Source: Planctomycetaceae bacterium (GTDB taxonomy: Bacteria; Planctomycetota; Planctomycetia; Planctomycetales; Planctomycetaceae). Taken from it: a stretch of DNA of 64,000 nucleotides. The DNA is taken from positions 1 to 64,000 of the forward strand of contig WFTL01000034.1 in NCBI GenBank assembly GCA_015485495.1, given 5' to 3'. Every line of letters begins with the position of its first letter. The first letter of the stretch is position 1. This document shows positions 7,664 through 16,612 of this stretch, piece after piece. The position numbers were made by a program, and so were the translations under genes. The notes below the pieces were generated by a model that was not told the DNA's origin, did no database searches, and worked only from the letters and a program-made list of their open reading frames with translations.

Positions 7664-9097
7664 ATGACCGATGCGGACAGGTCGCGGGTGCTGCTTCGTC
7701 GCGTCCTGATTTCAGAAGCCGTGATTGCGGCGATTGTCCTGGTCAGTGGCGGGGGCTTCCTGCTGCTCAGCGCGCAGAAACCTCAGGTGACAACGAAACA
7801 GGCCGCTGTGAGGCATCTGAATATCGATGCCTTCGCAGTGGATCCGGTGACGTTCCGGGAGGTTCTGACGGCCTGGGGAACGGCCAGGGCCGATCGGGAA
7901 GTCGTTGTGGCCGCTCAGGTGCCCGGCGAGGTCGTGGAAGTGCATCCGCGGCTGGAAGTCGGTGAACAGGTTTCCGCCGCATCGGGACTGGTTTCTTCCG
8001 AACAGGCAACCCATCTGCACCGGGGAGACACGCTGGTTCAGGTGGATGAGCGGGAGTACGTGCGGCGTGTGGAACAGGCCCGAACGCGTCTGGCCGAAGC
8101 GACGCGGAGCGTGGAACAGCTTCGGAAGCAGGAGGCCAACAGTCAGCGGCTGCTGAAGAAGGCCCGAACGGATGTGGTGGCGTTCGAAAAGGAATACGAA
8201 CGTTTCCGCAGGGCGTTTTCGCTGAATGCGGGGGCCGAATCGGAAGTGACGCGGGCTCTGGTGGAACTGCAGAGGGCCCAGGAAGTCATTCTGAAGCTGG
8301 AAAACGCGGTCCGCCTGTTTCCTGTTCAGATCGCGGCCGCGGAAGATCGTCTGGCGGCTGCCCAGGTCGAACTGGAGCGGGTCACCGACGATCTGCGGCG
8401 GACGCGCGTGATCGCTCCCTTCGACGGGGTTCTCAGCGAGGTCATGGTGGAACAGGGACAGTACGTGCGGGCCGGAGAACCGCTGTTTCGGCTGACCGAT
8501 CTGAGACGCATCGAGATTCCGGTGGCCATCGGTCTGGATGACTGGCAGGAGATTTCGGCTGCTCTGCGGCAGGGAGATTCGCCGGATGTCCGTCTGGCGA
8601 CCGGACAGTCGGCGGCCGCCCGCTGGACCGGCCGGATCGTTCGGATTTCTCCAAAGGCCGACCCGGAATCACGGACGATTCGCGCCTTCGTGGAAGTTCT
8701 CAACGACCAGCAGGAACAAAAGCTTTTGCCGGGTACCTTTGTTCACGCCCGCATCACGGGGGCTTTGAGGTCGGATGCCATTGTCATTCCGCGGGAATGT
8801 GTTTATGACGGACATGTGTTCATCGTGCGGGACGAAGGAATCGTGCACCGGCAGCCCGTGAAACAGGGACGGCGCCTCAAATCGCTCGTCGTGATCACGG
8901 AAGGACTGACCGGAAACGAACAGATTGCCACGACGAATCTGAATCTGCTTCGGGAAGGACGACGGGTGGAGATCCAGGAAACGACAGACCTGACGGATGA
9001 ACTGGCCGTTCAGTCGTGGCCGCTCATTGAGATCGTGCAGTCGCCTGAGCTGACTCAGTCACCGGGCGGTCCTTCTGTTCCGGACTCGGTTCGCTGA
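7664..9097 (+). CDS. HlyD/RND-type periplasmic adaptor (membrane fusion protein)
   Basis: 477 residues. One transmembrane anchor is at 14-37. Then come the first half of a lipoyl-like domain (VVVAAQVPGEVVEVHPRLEV), a long coiled coil (about 130-255, rich in Glu/Arg/Gln heptads), the second lipoyl half (RTRVIAPFDGVLSEVMVEQG), a beta-barrel and a membrane-proximal domain. It would link an inner-membrane pump to an outer-membrane channel. Unusually, no RND or ABC pump gene follows; the next gene is rsmE. A longish insert (about residues 95-117) lies between the first lipoyl half and the coiled coil. Start ATG at 7664. Confidence 0.85.
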   Translation: MTDADRSRVLLRRVLISEAVIAAIVLVSGGGFLLLSAQKPQVTTKQAAVRHLNIDAFAVDPVTFREVLTAWGTARADREVVVAAQVPGEVVEVHPRLEVGEQVSAASGLVSSEQATHLHRGDTLVQVDEREYVRRVEQARTRLAEATRSVEQLRKQEANSQRLLKKARTDVVAFEKEYERFRRAFSLNAGAESEVTRALVELQRAQEVILKLENAVRLFPVQIAAAEDRLAAAQVELERVTDDLRRTRVIAPFDGVLSEVMVEQGQYVRAGEPLFRLTDLRRIEIPVAIGLDDWQEISAALRQGDSPDVRLATGQSAAARWTGRIVRISPKADPESRTIRAFVEVLNDQQEQKLLPGTFVHARITGALRSDAIVIPRECVYDGHVFIVRDEGIVHRQPVKQGRRLKSLVVITEGLTGNEQIATTNLNLLREGRRVEIQETTDLTDELAVQSWPLIEIVQSPELTQSPGGPSVPDSVR

Positions 9098-9135
9098 GAC
9101 GGACAATCTGTCGGATGTCTCCAGGAACGGACTCC

Positions 9136-9843
9136 ATGACTGCCCGATTCTATTGTGCGGATCTGTCCGGCGCGGATGCGGTTCTGAATGAAACGGAATC
9201 GCACCATGCGCTGCACGTGTTGCGCATGCGCGAAGGGGACGAAGCGGAACTTTTCGACGGCGGCGGAATCACGGCCGAAGCTGTGATTGAGCAGACGGAT
9301 CGACGCTGCGTGCGGCTGCGAATCCGTTCCCGGCGGACCGTCCCGCTGCCGCAGCGCCCTTCTCTGACTGTCGCCGCCGCCGTTCCCCGGGGTGACCGTC
9401 TGCGCAGCATGATCGAAAAACTGACGGAACTGGGAGTCGACCGCGTGATTCCTCTGCGGACTCAGCGGTCCGTCGCCGATCCTCGACCCGGACGGATCGA
9501 CCGGCTGCAGGCCACCGTGATTTCGGCGATGAAACAGAGCGGCCGGAATCATCTGCTGAAAGTGGAGGAAGCCATGGAGTTTTCCGTGGTTCTGAGAAAC
9601 GCGGCCGGCTCCGGGCAGGTCCTTTATATGGCGCATCCGGGGCGAGCTGCTGAACAGCAGCCGGTGATCCCGGAGCGTGATGCTCTGTTGCTGATCGGTC
9701 CGGAGGGCGGGTTCACGTCCGAAGAAGTCCTGCAGGCGGCAGACTACGGAGCGCACCGACTCATCTGGCCGGAAGGGATCCTGAGAATCGAGACGGCGGC
9801 TGTCGTGTTTTCTGCTCTGCTGCTCAGCCGCCTGCATGGCTGA
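9136..9843 (+). CDS. rsmE: 16S rRNA (uracil-1498-N3)-methyltransferase RsmE
   Basis: 235 residues, normal length. It begins with MTARFYC and has a PUA-like N-terminal domain (ESHHALHVLRMREGDEAELFDG). The SPOUT methyltransferase domain includes LRTQRSVADP and the knot motif LLIGPEGGFTSEEV. It uses S-adenosylmethionine to methylate U1498 of 16S rRNA in the 30S subunit. Start 9136 has AGGAA 8 bp upstream; 9115 is an alternative. Housekeeping gene; its position after the HlyD gene looks incidental. Confidence 0.9.
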   Translation: MTARFYCADLSGADAVLNETESHHALHVLRMREGDEAELFDGGGITAEAVIEQTDRRCVRLRIRSRRTVPLPQRPSLTVAAAVPRGDRLRSMIEKLTELGVDRVIPLRTQRSVADPRPGRIDRLQATVISAMKQSGRNHLLKVEEAMEFSVVLRNAAGSGQVLYMAHPGRAAEQQPVIPERDALLLIGPEGGFTSEEVLQAADYGAHRLIWPEGILRIETAAVVFSALLLSRLHG

Positions 9844-9923
9844 CGCTGCAGCCGGGCGACTGCGTTTTCCGACCGGTTCGGGCACGGGCGGGGAACGCCG
9901 CACCGGATCAGGCGGGACGGCCG

Positions 9924-10181
9924 TTATGAATCGGTGACGGCCGAATCGGTGGTCGTGCCGTTCGATTCGGGGGCCGTTGTGCGGTCCACTTTTCGACCGA
10001 CGAAAACCATGACGCCTCCGATTCCCCCCAGGACGATGCCGCTGGCAGCGCTCACCAGCACAGCGCGGACGTCTGTCGGGTGCCAGAAGATGCCGGCCAG
10101 CACCAGAAGTCCCAGAACAAGAAAGAACGAACCCAGGATTCTCAGCGTGATGCCGTCGCGGTGGGGGGAAGATTCGGTCAT
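9924..10181 (-). CDS. Small two-helix membrane protein, hypothetical
   Basis: 85 residues. Two hydrophobic stretches, LGSFFLVLGLLVLAGIFW and VLVSAASGIVLGGIGGVMVFVG, are flanked by a polar N-terminus and a Thr/Ser-rich tail. The second helix is glycine-rich. No family is recognised. It is the last gene of a likely operon with a 135-residue membrane protein (48 bp upstream) and a sodium:solute symporter, so it may be an accessory subunit or simply co-transcribed. Confidence 0.6.
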   Translation of the reverse strand: MTESSPHRDGITLRILGSFFLVLGLLVLAGIFWHPTDVRAVLVSAASGIVLGGIGGVMVFVGRKVDRTTAPESNGTTTDSAVTDS

Positions 10182-10229
10182 GGCAGGCGGCCTGTTCGGG
10201 AAAAACGCGCGGGGGATCGGCAGCCGGAT

Positions 10230-10637
10230 TCAGCGGCCCAGCAGCAGGTAAATGAGGATGTAGGGAAGAACGACGACGGTCGCCCAGATCCGCAGATCCC
10301 GCCACCATGCCTGGTCGGGGGCTCCTCGAAAAATGAAACTGCGTTTCAGAGTCCAGACCCAGAGGACGGCCGCTGCGAACAGTCCCATGCAGCAGACCAT
10401 GGCCACCCACATGGGAACCTGGCCCAGCCAGACATCGATGGGGTGGTGCAGTGTGTGCAGAGGCGGTCCCAGGTGTTCTGCGAGCCAGCGGCTGAGTGCT
10501 TCGACGGCTTCCACGATCAGCGGTGTCCGGGGCTGTGAATCGTCCTGTGACACTGCCTGCCGGGCCACTGTTTCCGGAGTCGCTGCCAGGAACAGCAGTG
10601 CTTCAGCCGTCCGCACGACGCAATATCCGTTTGCCAT
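10230..10637 (-). CDS. Membrane protein linked to sodium:solute symporter, hypothetical
   Basis: 135 residues with two or three predicted helices, notably PMWVAMVCCMGLFAAAVLWV and WATVVVLPYILIYLLLGR, and a hydrophobic start. A W-rich loop (RGAPDQAWWRDLRIWA) separates the last two helices. It starts 4 bp after the symporter stop, so translation is likely coupled. Small membrane partners downstream of SSS transporters are common in planctomycetes, but their role is not established. Confidence 0.65.
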   Translation of the reverse strand: MANGYCVVRTAEALLFLAATPETVARQAVSQDDSQPRTPLIVEAVEALSRWLAEHLGPPLHTLHHPIDVWLGQVPMWVAMVCCMGLFAAAVLWVWTLKRSFIFRGAPDQAWWRDLRIWATVVVLPYILIYLLLGR

Positions 10638-10641
10638 CGGT

Positions 10642-12171
10642 TCAGTCCTCCGCGGCGTCTTTTGTGATGACGGAACGGTACACCAGGCCGGTCAGTTTTT
10701 CCGGCGGATCTGAGGGAGTCATCAGACTCACGACGACGGTCACGGCCAGAGAAACGAGAAAGGACCAGACGGCAACATACAGATACGACGAATCGGACAT
10801 GAAGACGGCGTCTCCGATGGCGTTCAGTCCAAAAGTGAGGCAGAATCCGACCAGCAGGCCGGCGCAGCCGCCCCACGCGGTCGCTCGCCGCCAGAAAATC
10901 CCCAGCAGCAGAATGGCGAGCGTGGGGCCCTGAAACAGAGACAGCAGCGTCTGCAGAACGTCGTACAGGGTTTCGAACCGTGAGAAGACCGGAGCGAGGG
11001 TGGCGGCGAACAGGAGGACGGCGGCCGTCATGGAACGTCCCAGAATCATTCCCGTGCGATCGGGAACCGGCCGTCCCGTCACCTTTTCGTAGATCGGACG
11101 GAAAAAGTCGCCCGTAAAAATGGTGACGCAGGAATTCAGATAAGAATCGACACTGGACATGAGGGCGGCGAAGAAGGCCGCGAAGACCAGACCTTTCAGT
11201 CCGGTGGGCATGAGCAGATTGATGAGCGCCGGAATGGCCGCATCGTGCGGTTCGATATCCGGCACGATGGCCCGGGCAATCATGCCGGGAACGAAAACCA
11301 GAAGCGGAATCGCCATTTTGAACAGGCCGGCTGTCAGGACACCGGCTTTCGCGTCCCATTCCGTGCGGGCTCCCAGAGCCCGCTGCATGACCGCCTGATT
11401 GCCCACGTAGTATCCCGTGGACATCACGATGCCCAGACTGAAGACCATGCCCGTCCAGGGGTATTCGGTGTGTTCGTTGTGAGGATGCAGCAGCCGGAAG
11501 TAATCGGCGGTGGTGTCCGGCTGAGCGGAAACGTCGGTGACGAGTCCCGAGATGCCGCCCACTTCCCAGAAACCCAGCACCAGCAGCGCGGCCATGCCGA
11601 CGAACATGATGATCAGCTGCATCACATCAGTCATCACAACGGCTGCCATACCGCCGCTGACTGTGTAAATCCCCACCACAAGCGCCGTGATCCAGATGGC
11701 CACCAAGGGGGGCATGTCGAGAACCTCCTTCATGAACACTGCGGATGTCCACAGAAGAATGGACAGGGTGACGGCCATGAACAGAAGGAGAACCGAGGCG
11801 AGACTCCACCGGGTCAGGCCGTTGTAACGCCGTCCGAGAAACTCCGGCAGCGTGTAGACTCCGGTGCGCCAGTAGTACGGAACGAACAGGAAAGCGGCCA
11901 GCAGCAGTGCCGGGACGGAACCGATCCAGTCGAAGTTGGCCTGGGCCAGGCCCCGGTCATACGCCGCGCCGGCTCCGTTGATCAGGTCCGTGGCGCCGAT
12001 ATCGCTGACGACCATCGACATGCCGATGGCCCAGAACGGCAGGCTGCGACCGCCCAGAAACAGGTCGCCGGCGGAATGCACGTAGCGGGAAAAGTAGCTG
12101 CCGACGAACAGCACGCCGAGCATGTACACGGCGATGATGATGTAGTCGATGGATGCGAGCGACTGGGACAT
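10642..12171 (-). CDS. Sodium:solute symporter (SSS family)
   Basis: 509 residues and about 13 predicted transmembrane helices. The N-terminal SSS pattern is clear: SIDYIIIAVYMLGVLFVGSY, then GGRSLPFWAIGMSMVVSDIGA, where the sodium-site serines and small residues lie. A second signature is YTVSGGMAAVVMTDVMQ, and SSVDSYLNSC lies around helix 8. It imports a solute with Na+ at the inner membrane. Family members carry sugars, amino acids, pantothenate or nucleobases; the substrate cannot be read from sequence. It is first in a unit with two small membrane proteins and lies 82 bp downstream of the carboxyltransferase gene. Confidence 0.85.
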   Translation of the reverse strand: MSQSLASIDYIIIAVYMLGVLFVGSYFSRYVHSAGDLFLGGRSLPFWAIGMSMVVSDIGATDLINGAGAAYDRGLAQANFDWIGSVPALLLAAFLFVPYYWRTGVYTLPEFLGRRYNGLTRWSLASVLLLFMAVTLSILLWTSAVFMKEVLDMPPLVAIWITALVVGIYTVSGGMAAVVMTDVMQLIIMFVGMAALLVLGFWEVGGISGLVTDVSAQPDTTADYFRLLHPHNEHTEYPWTGMVFSLGIVMSTGYYVGNQAVMQRALGARTEWDAKAGVLTAGLFKMAIPLLVFVPGMIARAIVPDIEPHDAAIPALINLLMPTGLKGLVFAAFFAALMSSVDSYLNSCVTIFTGDFFRPIYEKVTGRPVPDRTGMILGRSMTAAVLLFAATLAPVFSRFETLYDVLQTLLSLFQGPTLAILLLGIFWRRATAWGGCAGLLVGFCLTFGLNAIGDAVFMSDSSYLYVAVWSFLVSLAVTVVVSLMTPSDPPEKLTGLVYRSVITKDAAED

Positions 12172-12253
12172 GGGATTTCCGGAAGCATTCAGGGCAGGAC
12201 GGGCGGGAGTCTAGCAGACGGTTTTTCGCCGAACCACTGACCTGAGAACGCCT

Positions 12254-13843
12254 TCACACCTGAAAAACTCCGGTCCGGAACGGCTGCGGGATTTCCCGGG
12301 GCAGAAAGGACAGCGCTGTCTGGAGCCATGAACGGGTTTCGTGCGGGGGGATGATGGCGTCCACCCAGCCCCGGGCCGCTCCATAGCGAATGTCGGTCTG
12401 TTCTTCATAGCGGGTGCGGATCGTGTCCTTCAGAGCGGCGCGGTCCTGGTCGGACAGTTCCTGTCCCGAACGGCGGGCTTCCCGCAGCTTCAGAGACAGC
12501 AGGGTGTCTGCGGCCTGGGCGCCTCCCATCACGGCGTAGCGGGCGCACGGCCAGGCGAGAATCAGGGTCGGATCGTAGGCCTTGCCGCACAGAGCGTAAT
12601 TGCCGGCTCCGAATGAACCACCGATGATCACCGTCAGTTTGGGGACGACCGAATTGCTCATGGCATTCACCAGTTTGGCTCCGGCCCGAATGATGCCGTG
12701 CTGCTCCGACTGCTTCCCGACCATGAAGCCCATGACGTCCTGGAAGAAAATCAGAGGAATGCGCATCTGGTTGCAGTCCATGACGAAGCGGGCGGCTTTG
12801 GATGCGGCATCGGCATACAGGACACCGCCGATCTGCAGTTCTCCGTCAGCGGCCTGCCGGCGTGTTTTCTGGCTGGCCACGATGCCGACACTCCGCCCGC
12901 CGATGCGGGCGAAGGCGGTGATGAGGGTCTGTCCGTAGTCGCGTTTGTATTCGTCGAGCGATTCGGGGTCGACGATGCATCGGAGCACGTCGCGCATGTC
13001 GTATTCGGCCGTGCCGTCGGCCGATACCAGATCGTACAGCGGTTCAGCGGCCGGGCCGTGATCGACGGATGTGGCTGCCAGCGGCGTGTGCTGCGGCAGG
13101 TGGGCGAACAGGGACCGGAGCCGTTTCAGACAGGACGTATCATCCGGCTCGTGAAAATCGACGGTGCCGCTGATGGACGCATGCATGGAGGCTCCGCCGA
13201 GTTCTTCCGGATCGACGATCTGTCCCAGCGCGGCACGGACGAGTGCCGGGCCGGCCAGGCACATCTGACTGCCTTCTGTCATCAGAACCGTGTCGCACAG
13301 CACCGGCAGATAGGCACCTCCGGCGATGCAGTTGCCCATGACGGCCGCATACTGGGGAATTCCGGCTGCCGACATGACGGCGTTGTTGCGAAACACGCGG
13401 CCGAAATCGTCTTCGTCCGGAAAGATTTCGTCCTGCAGGGGAAGGAAGACGCCGGCGGAATCCACGAGATACACGGCCGGAAGCTGAGCCAGCATGGCGA
13501 TGCGCTGGGCCCGCAGCAGCTTCTTGACCGACTGCGGAAACATGGCCCCGGCTTTGACCGTGGCGTCGTGTGCGGCAATCACGCAGGGACGTCCGTGAAT
13601 GAACCCGATGCCCGTGACGATTCCGGCGGCCGGTACCGGACCGGTGTCTTCATACATGTTCCAGGCGGCCCACAGACCCAGTTCCCGGAACGGGCGGTCC
13701 GGATCGAGAAGCTGCTGGAGACGTTCCCGAACCGGCAGCCGTCCCAGTTTTTTCTGCCGCTGGTGGCCGGCCGGGCCGCCGCCTTCCCGCAGAACGGCTT
13801 CCTGGCGAACAAGATCGTCGGTGAGTTGACGGAGGTCAGTCAC
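12254..13843 (-). CDS. Acyl-CoA carboxylase, carboxyltransferase (beta) subunit
   Basis: 529 residues, the usual size for the beta subunit of methylcrotonyl-, geranyl- or propionyl-CoA carboxylase. The family profile is strong: LLDPDRPFRELGLWA, GRPCVIAAHDATVKAGAMFP, GSQMCLAGPALVRAALGQ and the glycine-rich acyl-CoA pocket VIIGGSFGAGNYALCGKAYD. With MMGFMVGKQ-like GFMVGKQSEQHGI it is closest to 3-methylcrotonyl-CoA carboxylase subunits. It transfers CO2 from biotin to an acyl-CoA. No biotin-carboxylase or biotin-carrier gene is adjacent. The GTG start at 13843 is preferred: GGAG lies just upstream, and the extra 58 codons before it look non-coding. Confidence 0.85.
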   Translation of the reverse strand: MTDLRQLTDDLVRQEAVLREGGGPAGHQRQKKLGRLPVRERLQQLLDPDRPFRELGLWAAWNMYEDTGPVPAAGIVTGIGFIHGRPCVIAAHDATVKAGAMFPQSVKKLLRAQRIAMLAQLPAVYLVDSAGVFLPLQDEIFPDEDDFGRVFRNNAVMSAAGIPQYAAVMGNCIAGGAYLPVLCDTVLMTEGSQMCLAGPALVRAALGQIVDPEELGGASMHASISGTVDFHEPDDTSCLKRLRSLFAHLPQHTPLAATSVDHGPAAEPLYDLVSADGTAEYDMRDVLRCIVDPESLDEYKRDYGQTLITAFARIGGRSVGIVASQKTRRQAADGELQIGGVLYADAASKAARFVMDCNQMRIPLIFFQDVMGFMVGKQSEQHGIIRAGAKLVNAMSNSVVPKLTVIIGGSFGAGNYALCGKAYDPTLILAWPCARYAVMGGAQAADTLLSLKLREARRSGQELSDQDRAALKDTIRTRYEEQTDIRYGAARGWVDAIIPPHETRSWLQTALSFLPREIPQPFRTGVFQV

Positions 13844-14206
13844 GGAGGACTCCAGGAACAGGCTTTCAGACGATGGAGATCGCCGGAGGGCACCAGGCGA
13901 TGAAGAACATGCGACTGCGAAGAACAGCGTGCGGCCGGGTCGACAGAATGCCGGGCAGCCGTTCGATCGGTCGGCGGCCCGGCGGAAACAGCAGGCCGCG
14001 ATTGTAGGCCGGTCCACGGTGCGGTACGAACACGGCTGAGTCGGATCCTGAACGAATCCCGGGATTTGCCGGGCCCGGGGCAGCCGTGATTTCGGGGGCT
14101 TCGGCGGGAATTCTGCAGAATTCCTGACGGGAGACGGCAGCGTGCGGCAACCGTTTCCTCAGAGATCTCTGTGGCAGTGCCGGTTTTTCCGGTATGGTAA
14201 CTTTCA
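13844..14206. other. 363-bp divergent intergenic region
   Basis: This lies between the carboxyltransferase gene (minus) and the ECF sigma gene (plus) and must hold both promoters. A TATGGT at 14192-14197, only 10-15 bp before the sigma start, might be a -10 element giving a very short leader. A minus-strand frame here begins with TTG and has no SD; I do not accept it. Confidence 0.4.
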
Positions 14207-14722
14207 ATGACCGCGACTCCTCAGGCTGTTTACCTCGAGAACGAAAGCTGGCTGCGCACCGTGGTGCGCAGTCGGGTGCAGGAAGCGGACGCGGTCGAGG
14301 ACATCATGCAGAACATCGCGCTGGCGCTGGTGCGCCAGCGTGATGCTCTGAAAGACATCAGCCAGGTGGGAGCCTGGCTGTATCAGGTGGCTGTCCGGCA
14401 GATCATGATGTACCGCCGGACGACGGGCCGTCGCAGGAACTTCGAGAATCGCCTGGCTGCTCAGGTGACCGAACGGACCGCAGCGGCACCGGATCCGGTC
14501 GCCAGTGTTCTGGCGGCCGAAAAGCAGGAAGCCGTTCGAGAAGCTGTCGGGAAACTCAGTGAACTGGACCGACAGGTTCTCATGCTGAAGTACGTGGAAG
14601 GATGGACGTATCGTCAGCTGGCCGAAATGCTGGGGGTGTCGGAAGACACGATCGAATATCGCCTGCTGAAGGCACGCCGCAGGCTCAAATCTCTGCTCAG
14701 GACCACAGTGGAGGCAGCATGA
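14207..14722 (+). CDS. ECF-type RNA polymerase sigma factor
   Basis: 171 residues. Region 2 contains EADAVEDIMQNIALALVRQ and VGAWLYQVAVRQIMMYRR (promoter melting and -10 recognition). Region 4 contains LSELDRQVLMLKYVEGWTYRQLAEMLGVSEDTIEYRL (-35 helix-turn-helix). No region 3, as usual for ECF factors. The short linker is Ala/Thr rich. The stop overlaps the start of the next gene (ATGA), which is a membrane protein likely to act as its anti-sigma partner. Confidence 0.9.
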   Translation: MTATPQAVYLENESWLRTVVRSRVQEADAVEDIMQNIALALVRQRDALKDISQVGAWLYQVAVRQIMMYRRTTGRRRNFENRLAAQVTERTAAAPDPVASVLAAEKQEAVREAVGKLSELDRQVLMLKYVEGWTYRQLAEMLGVSEDTIEYRLLKARRRLKSLLRTTVEAA

Positions 14723-15222
14723 CTTCTGCAGAACGACTGGACCTGCTGATGCAGCGGGCCGTGGACGAGGAGCTGTCACCGGCTCAGCGGCACGAACTTC
14801 TGGACCGGCTGGCGGAATGCCCCGATGGCTGGAAACGTCTGGCCTGTTCGTTCCTCGAAGATCAGCTCGTGGCCAGCGGAATCCGACAGTCGGGGACGCG
14901 GCGTTCCGCCGATCCGTGTGACGAACCGACCGTGCAGCCTTTGAGAACACCGCGGGGGTTCTGGTATCAGCATCCGGCGCTGTCCACCGCGATTTCCATC
15001 TGCCTGGCATTTCTGCTGGGACTGGCCGTTTCGGGAACAGATGCCGACAGAACACCGGGGGTGGCGGGATCGGTCGGACGGCATGCGGAATCCGTGACGG
15101 TCGATACGACGCCGGAACCGGCAGGGCCTTCCGTAGCAGAACAGGAAGCGCTGAGGCGGGAAATGGAACTGCTGCGACGGACGCTGGAAGCATTCGGTCG
15201 TCCGGACGGAGGCGTTCCCTGA
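14719..15222 (+). CDS. Probable membrane-anchored anti-sigma factor
   Basis: 167 residues, ATG overlapping the sigma-factor stop by 4 bp. The N-terminal 50 residues (LLMQRAVDEELSPAQRHELL) resemble the cytoplasmic helical part of planctomycete anti-sigma proteins. There is no HxxxCxxC zinc motif. One transmembrane helix (ALSTAISICLAFLLGLAVS) is followed by an exported tail ending in a heptad-like EALRREMELLRRTLEAF. Function is inferred from the coupling with the ECF gene and the topology, not from a recognised family match. Confidence 0.6.
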   Translation: MTSAERLDLLMQRAVDEELSPAQRHELLDRLAECPDGWKRLACSFLEDQLVASGIRQSGTRRSADPCDEPTVQPLRTPRGFWYQHPALSTAISICLAFLLGLAVSGTDADRTPGVAGSVGRHAESVTVDTTPEPAGPSVAEQEALRREMELLRRTLEAFGRPDGGVP

Positions 15223-15265
15223 ACACCAGGCGGGTTTCCGGCCGTAGTCCGCAGCGGCTGCCGGA

Positions 15266-16540
15266 TCAGTGATCTTCCGTCGCATCGGGCAGGCGGACGT
15301 CGATCCAGACGAGACGGTGATCGGAACAGGTCACCTTATCGGCTCCCGCGTGTCCGGATGCCGGCCAGTAGACTCCCGCTGCAATGACCTGAAGTCCGCG
15401 GCACGGCAGCACGTAATCGACCCGCAGATTGCCCACCGACCGATCGGAAAAGTCGGCGGTGTCGCAGGCGGCCGGACCACGATGCGAACGGTTTTTGCCT
15501 TTCTGAACCTCTGCCGCTTCCGCCGCACCGGCACTTCGCGGCGCGGGGTATTCGGCGATTCTCGGATGAGTCAGGAGCTGTCGGATGGCATCCGGCTGAC
15601 TGGCTCCGTCAGCCGGGTCGGCATTGAGATCGCCCAGAAGACAGAACCACGCGGTGTCCGTCAGTCCGCCCTGGTGTCCTGAATCATCACGAATCCACGT
15701 GCTGCGTGTCGGATCGAGATAATCGGTCCAGAAGCGGATTTCGTCCGCATTGCGGCAGCCGTTGCGGTCTTCGGGACCATCGAAGGCCGGCGGTGTCGGG
15801 TGGGAAGCCAGAAGGTGCAGCCGGCTGTTTCCGATGAGAACCGGAACATCCCAGTGGCTCTTGGAGGAAAGACGCAGGCTGTGCCAGACGTTCTCGGAAT
15901 GCCAGAAACGGCCGCTGGCCGGATCGACGGGGCGACGGGCGTCCGGCATGCTGCTCCACAGAACACGCTGAAATGTGCGGATTTCGTCGGGGACGGGAGG
16001 AAAACGGGACAGCAGCACCATGCCGAACTGTCCGGGAAACCAGCCGAACCCGTGACAGTCGGCCGGCCCCTGGATCCTGCCGTCGCCGTTGACATCCACG
16101 CCGGCGGGCAGCCCCGTGTTGACCGGTGCGGACCAGACGAACGGCAGAATCAGCGGTTCCGTATTTCCCGGCAGGTCGGCGGACTGCAGATAGTGTGTCT
16201 GAAACAGCTCAATCGCCTCACCGTCAGGCTCGTAGTCGAATTCGTTCAGCAGAACGATGTCGGGACGCACGGTGCGGAGAATCCAGGCGACGTGTTCGGC
16301 CTGTGCGTCGCCGGCGGCCAGGTCCGTCGCCAAAGCTCCGGCTGTTCTCCGGTTCAGACTCACATTGAACGTGGCGATTCGCACAGAGTCCGATGCTTCT
16401 TCGGCAGGTGCTTCATAGCTGCTGAACAGGTCTGCTGCGAACAGGCAGAGCAGCCAGATGAGCAGACGGCCGGCCGCTGCGATCCGGACAGGACGGCGAT
16501 GCGGTTCTGATACCGCGATGGAGAACGGAAAAGAAGTCAT
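15266..16540 (-). CDS. Exported endonuclease/exonuclease/phosphatase-family protein
   Basis: 424 residues. A hydrophobic segment (LLIWLLCLFAADLF, about 27-40) precedes the mature domain. The EEP (DNase I-like) active-site set is present: ATFNVSL, VLLNEFDYE (metal-binding Glu), LLASHPTPP, GDLNADP, RVDYVLP and the terminal SDHRLVW. Such secreted enzymes cleave phosphodiesters of nucleic acids, phospholipids or inositol phosphates; the substrate is not evident. It lies 72 bp downstream of the enoyl-CoA hydratase gene on the same strand, so it may be the tail of the fad operon, and it converges on the sigma/anti-sigma pair. Confidence 0.8.
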   Translation of the reverse strand: MTSFPFSIAVSEPHRRPVRIAAAGRLLIWLLCLFAADLFSSYEAPAEEASDSVRIATFNVSLNRRTAGALATDLAAGDAQAEHVAWILRTVRPDIVLLNEFDYEPDGEAIELFQTHYLQSADLPGNTEPLILPFVWSAPVNTGLPAGVDVNGDGRIQGPADCHGFGWFPGQFGMVLLSRFPPVPDEIRTFQRVLWSSMPDARRPVDPASGRFWHSENVWHSLRLSSKSHWDVPVLIGNSRLHLLASHPTPPAFDGPEDRNGCRNADEIRFWTDYLDPTRSTWIRDDSGHQGGLTDTAWFCLLGDLNADPADGASQPDAIRQLLTHPRIAEYPAPRSAGAAEAAEVQKGKNRSHRGPAACDTADFSDRSVGNLRVDYVLPCRGLQVIAAGVYWPASGHAGADKVTCSDHRLVWIDVRLPDATEDH

Positions 16541-16612
16541 GTCTGATTTCCGCGCTGTGCGGGGGACGGAGTCCTGCTGTTCGGCAGGTGATGGCAGGCC
16601 GGCACAGGCTGT

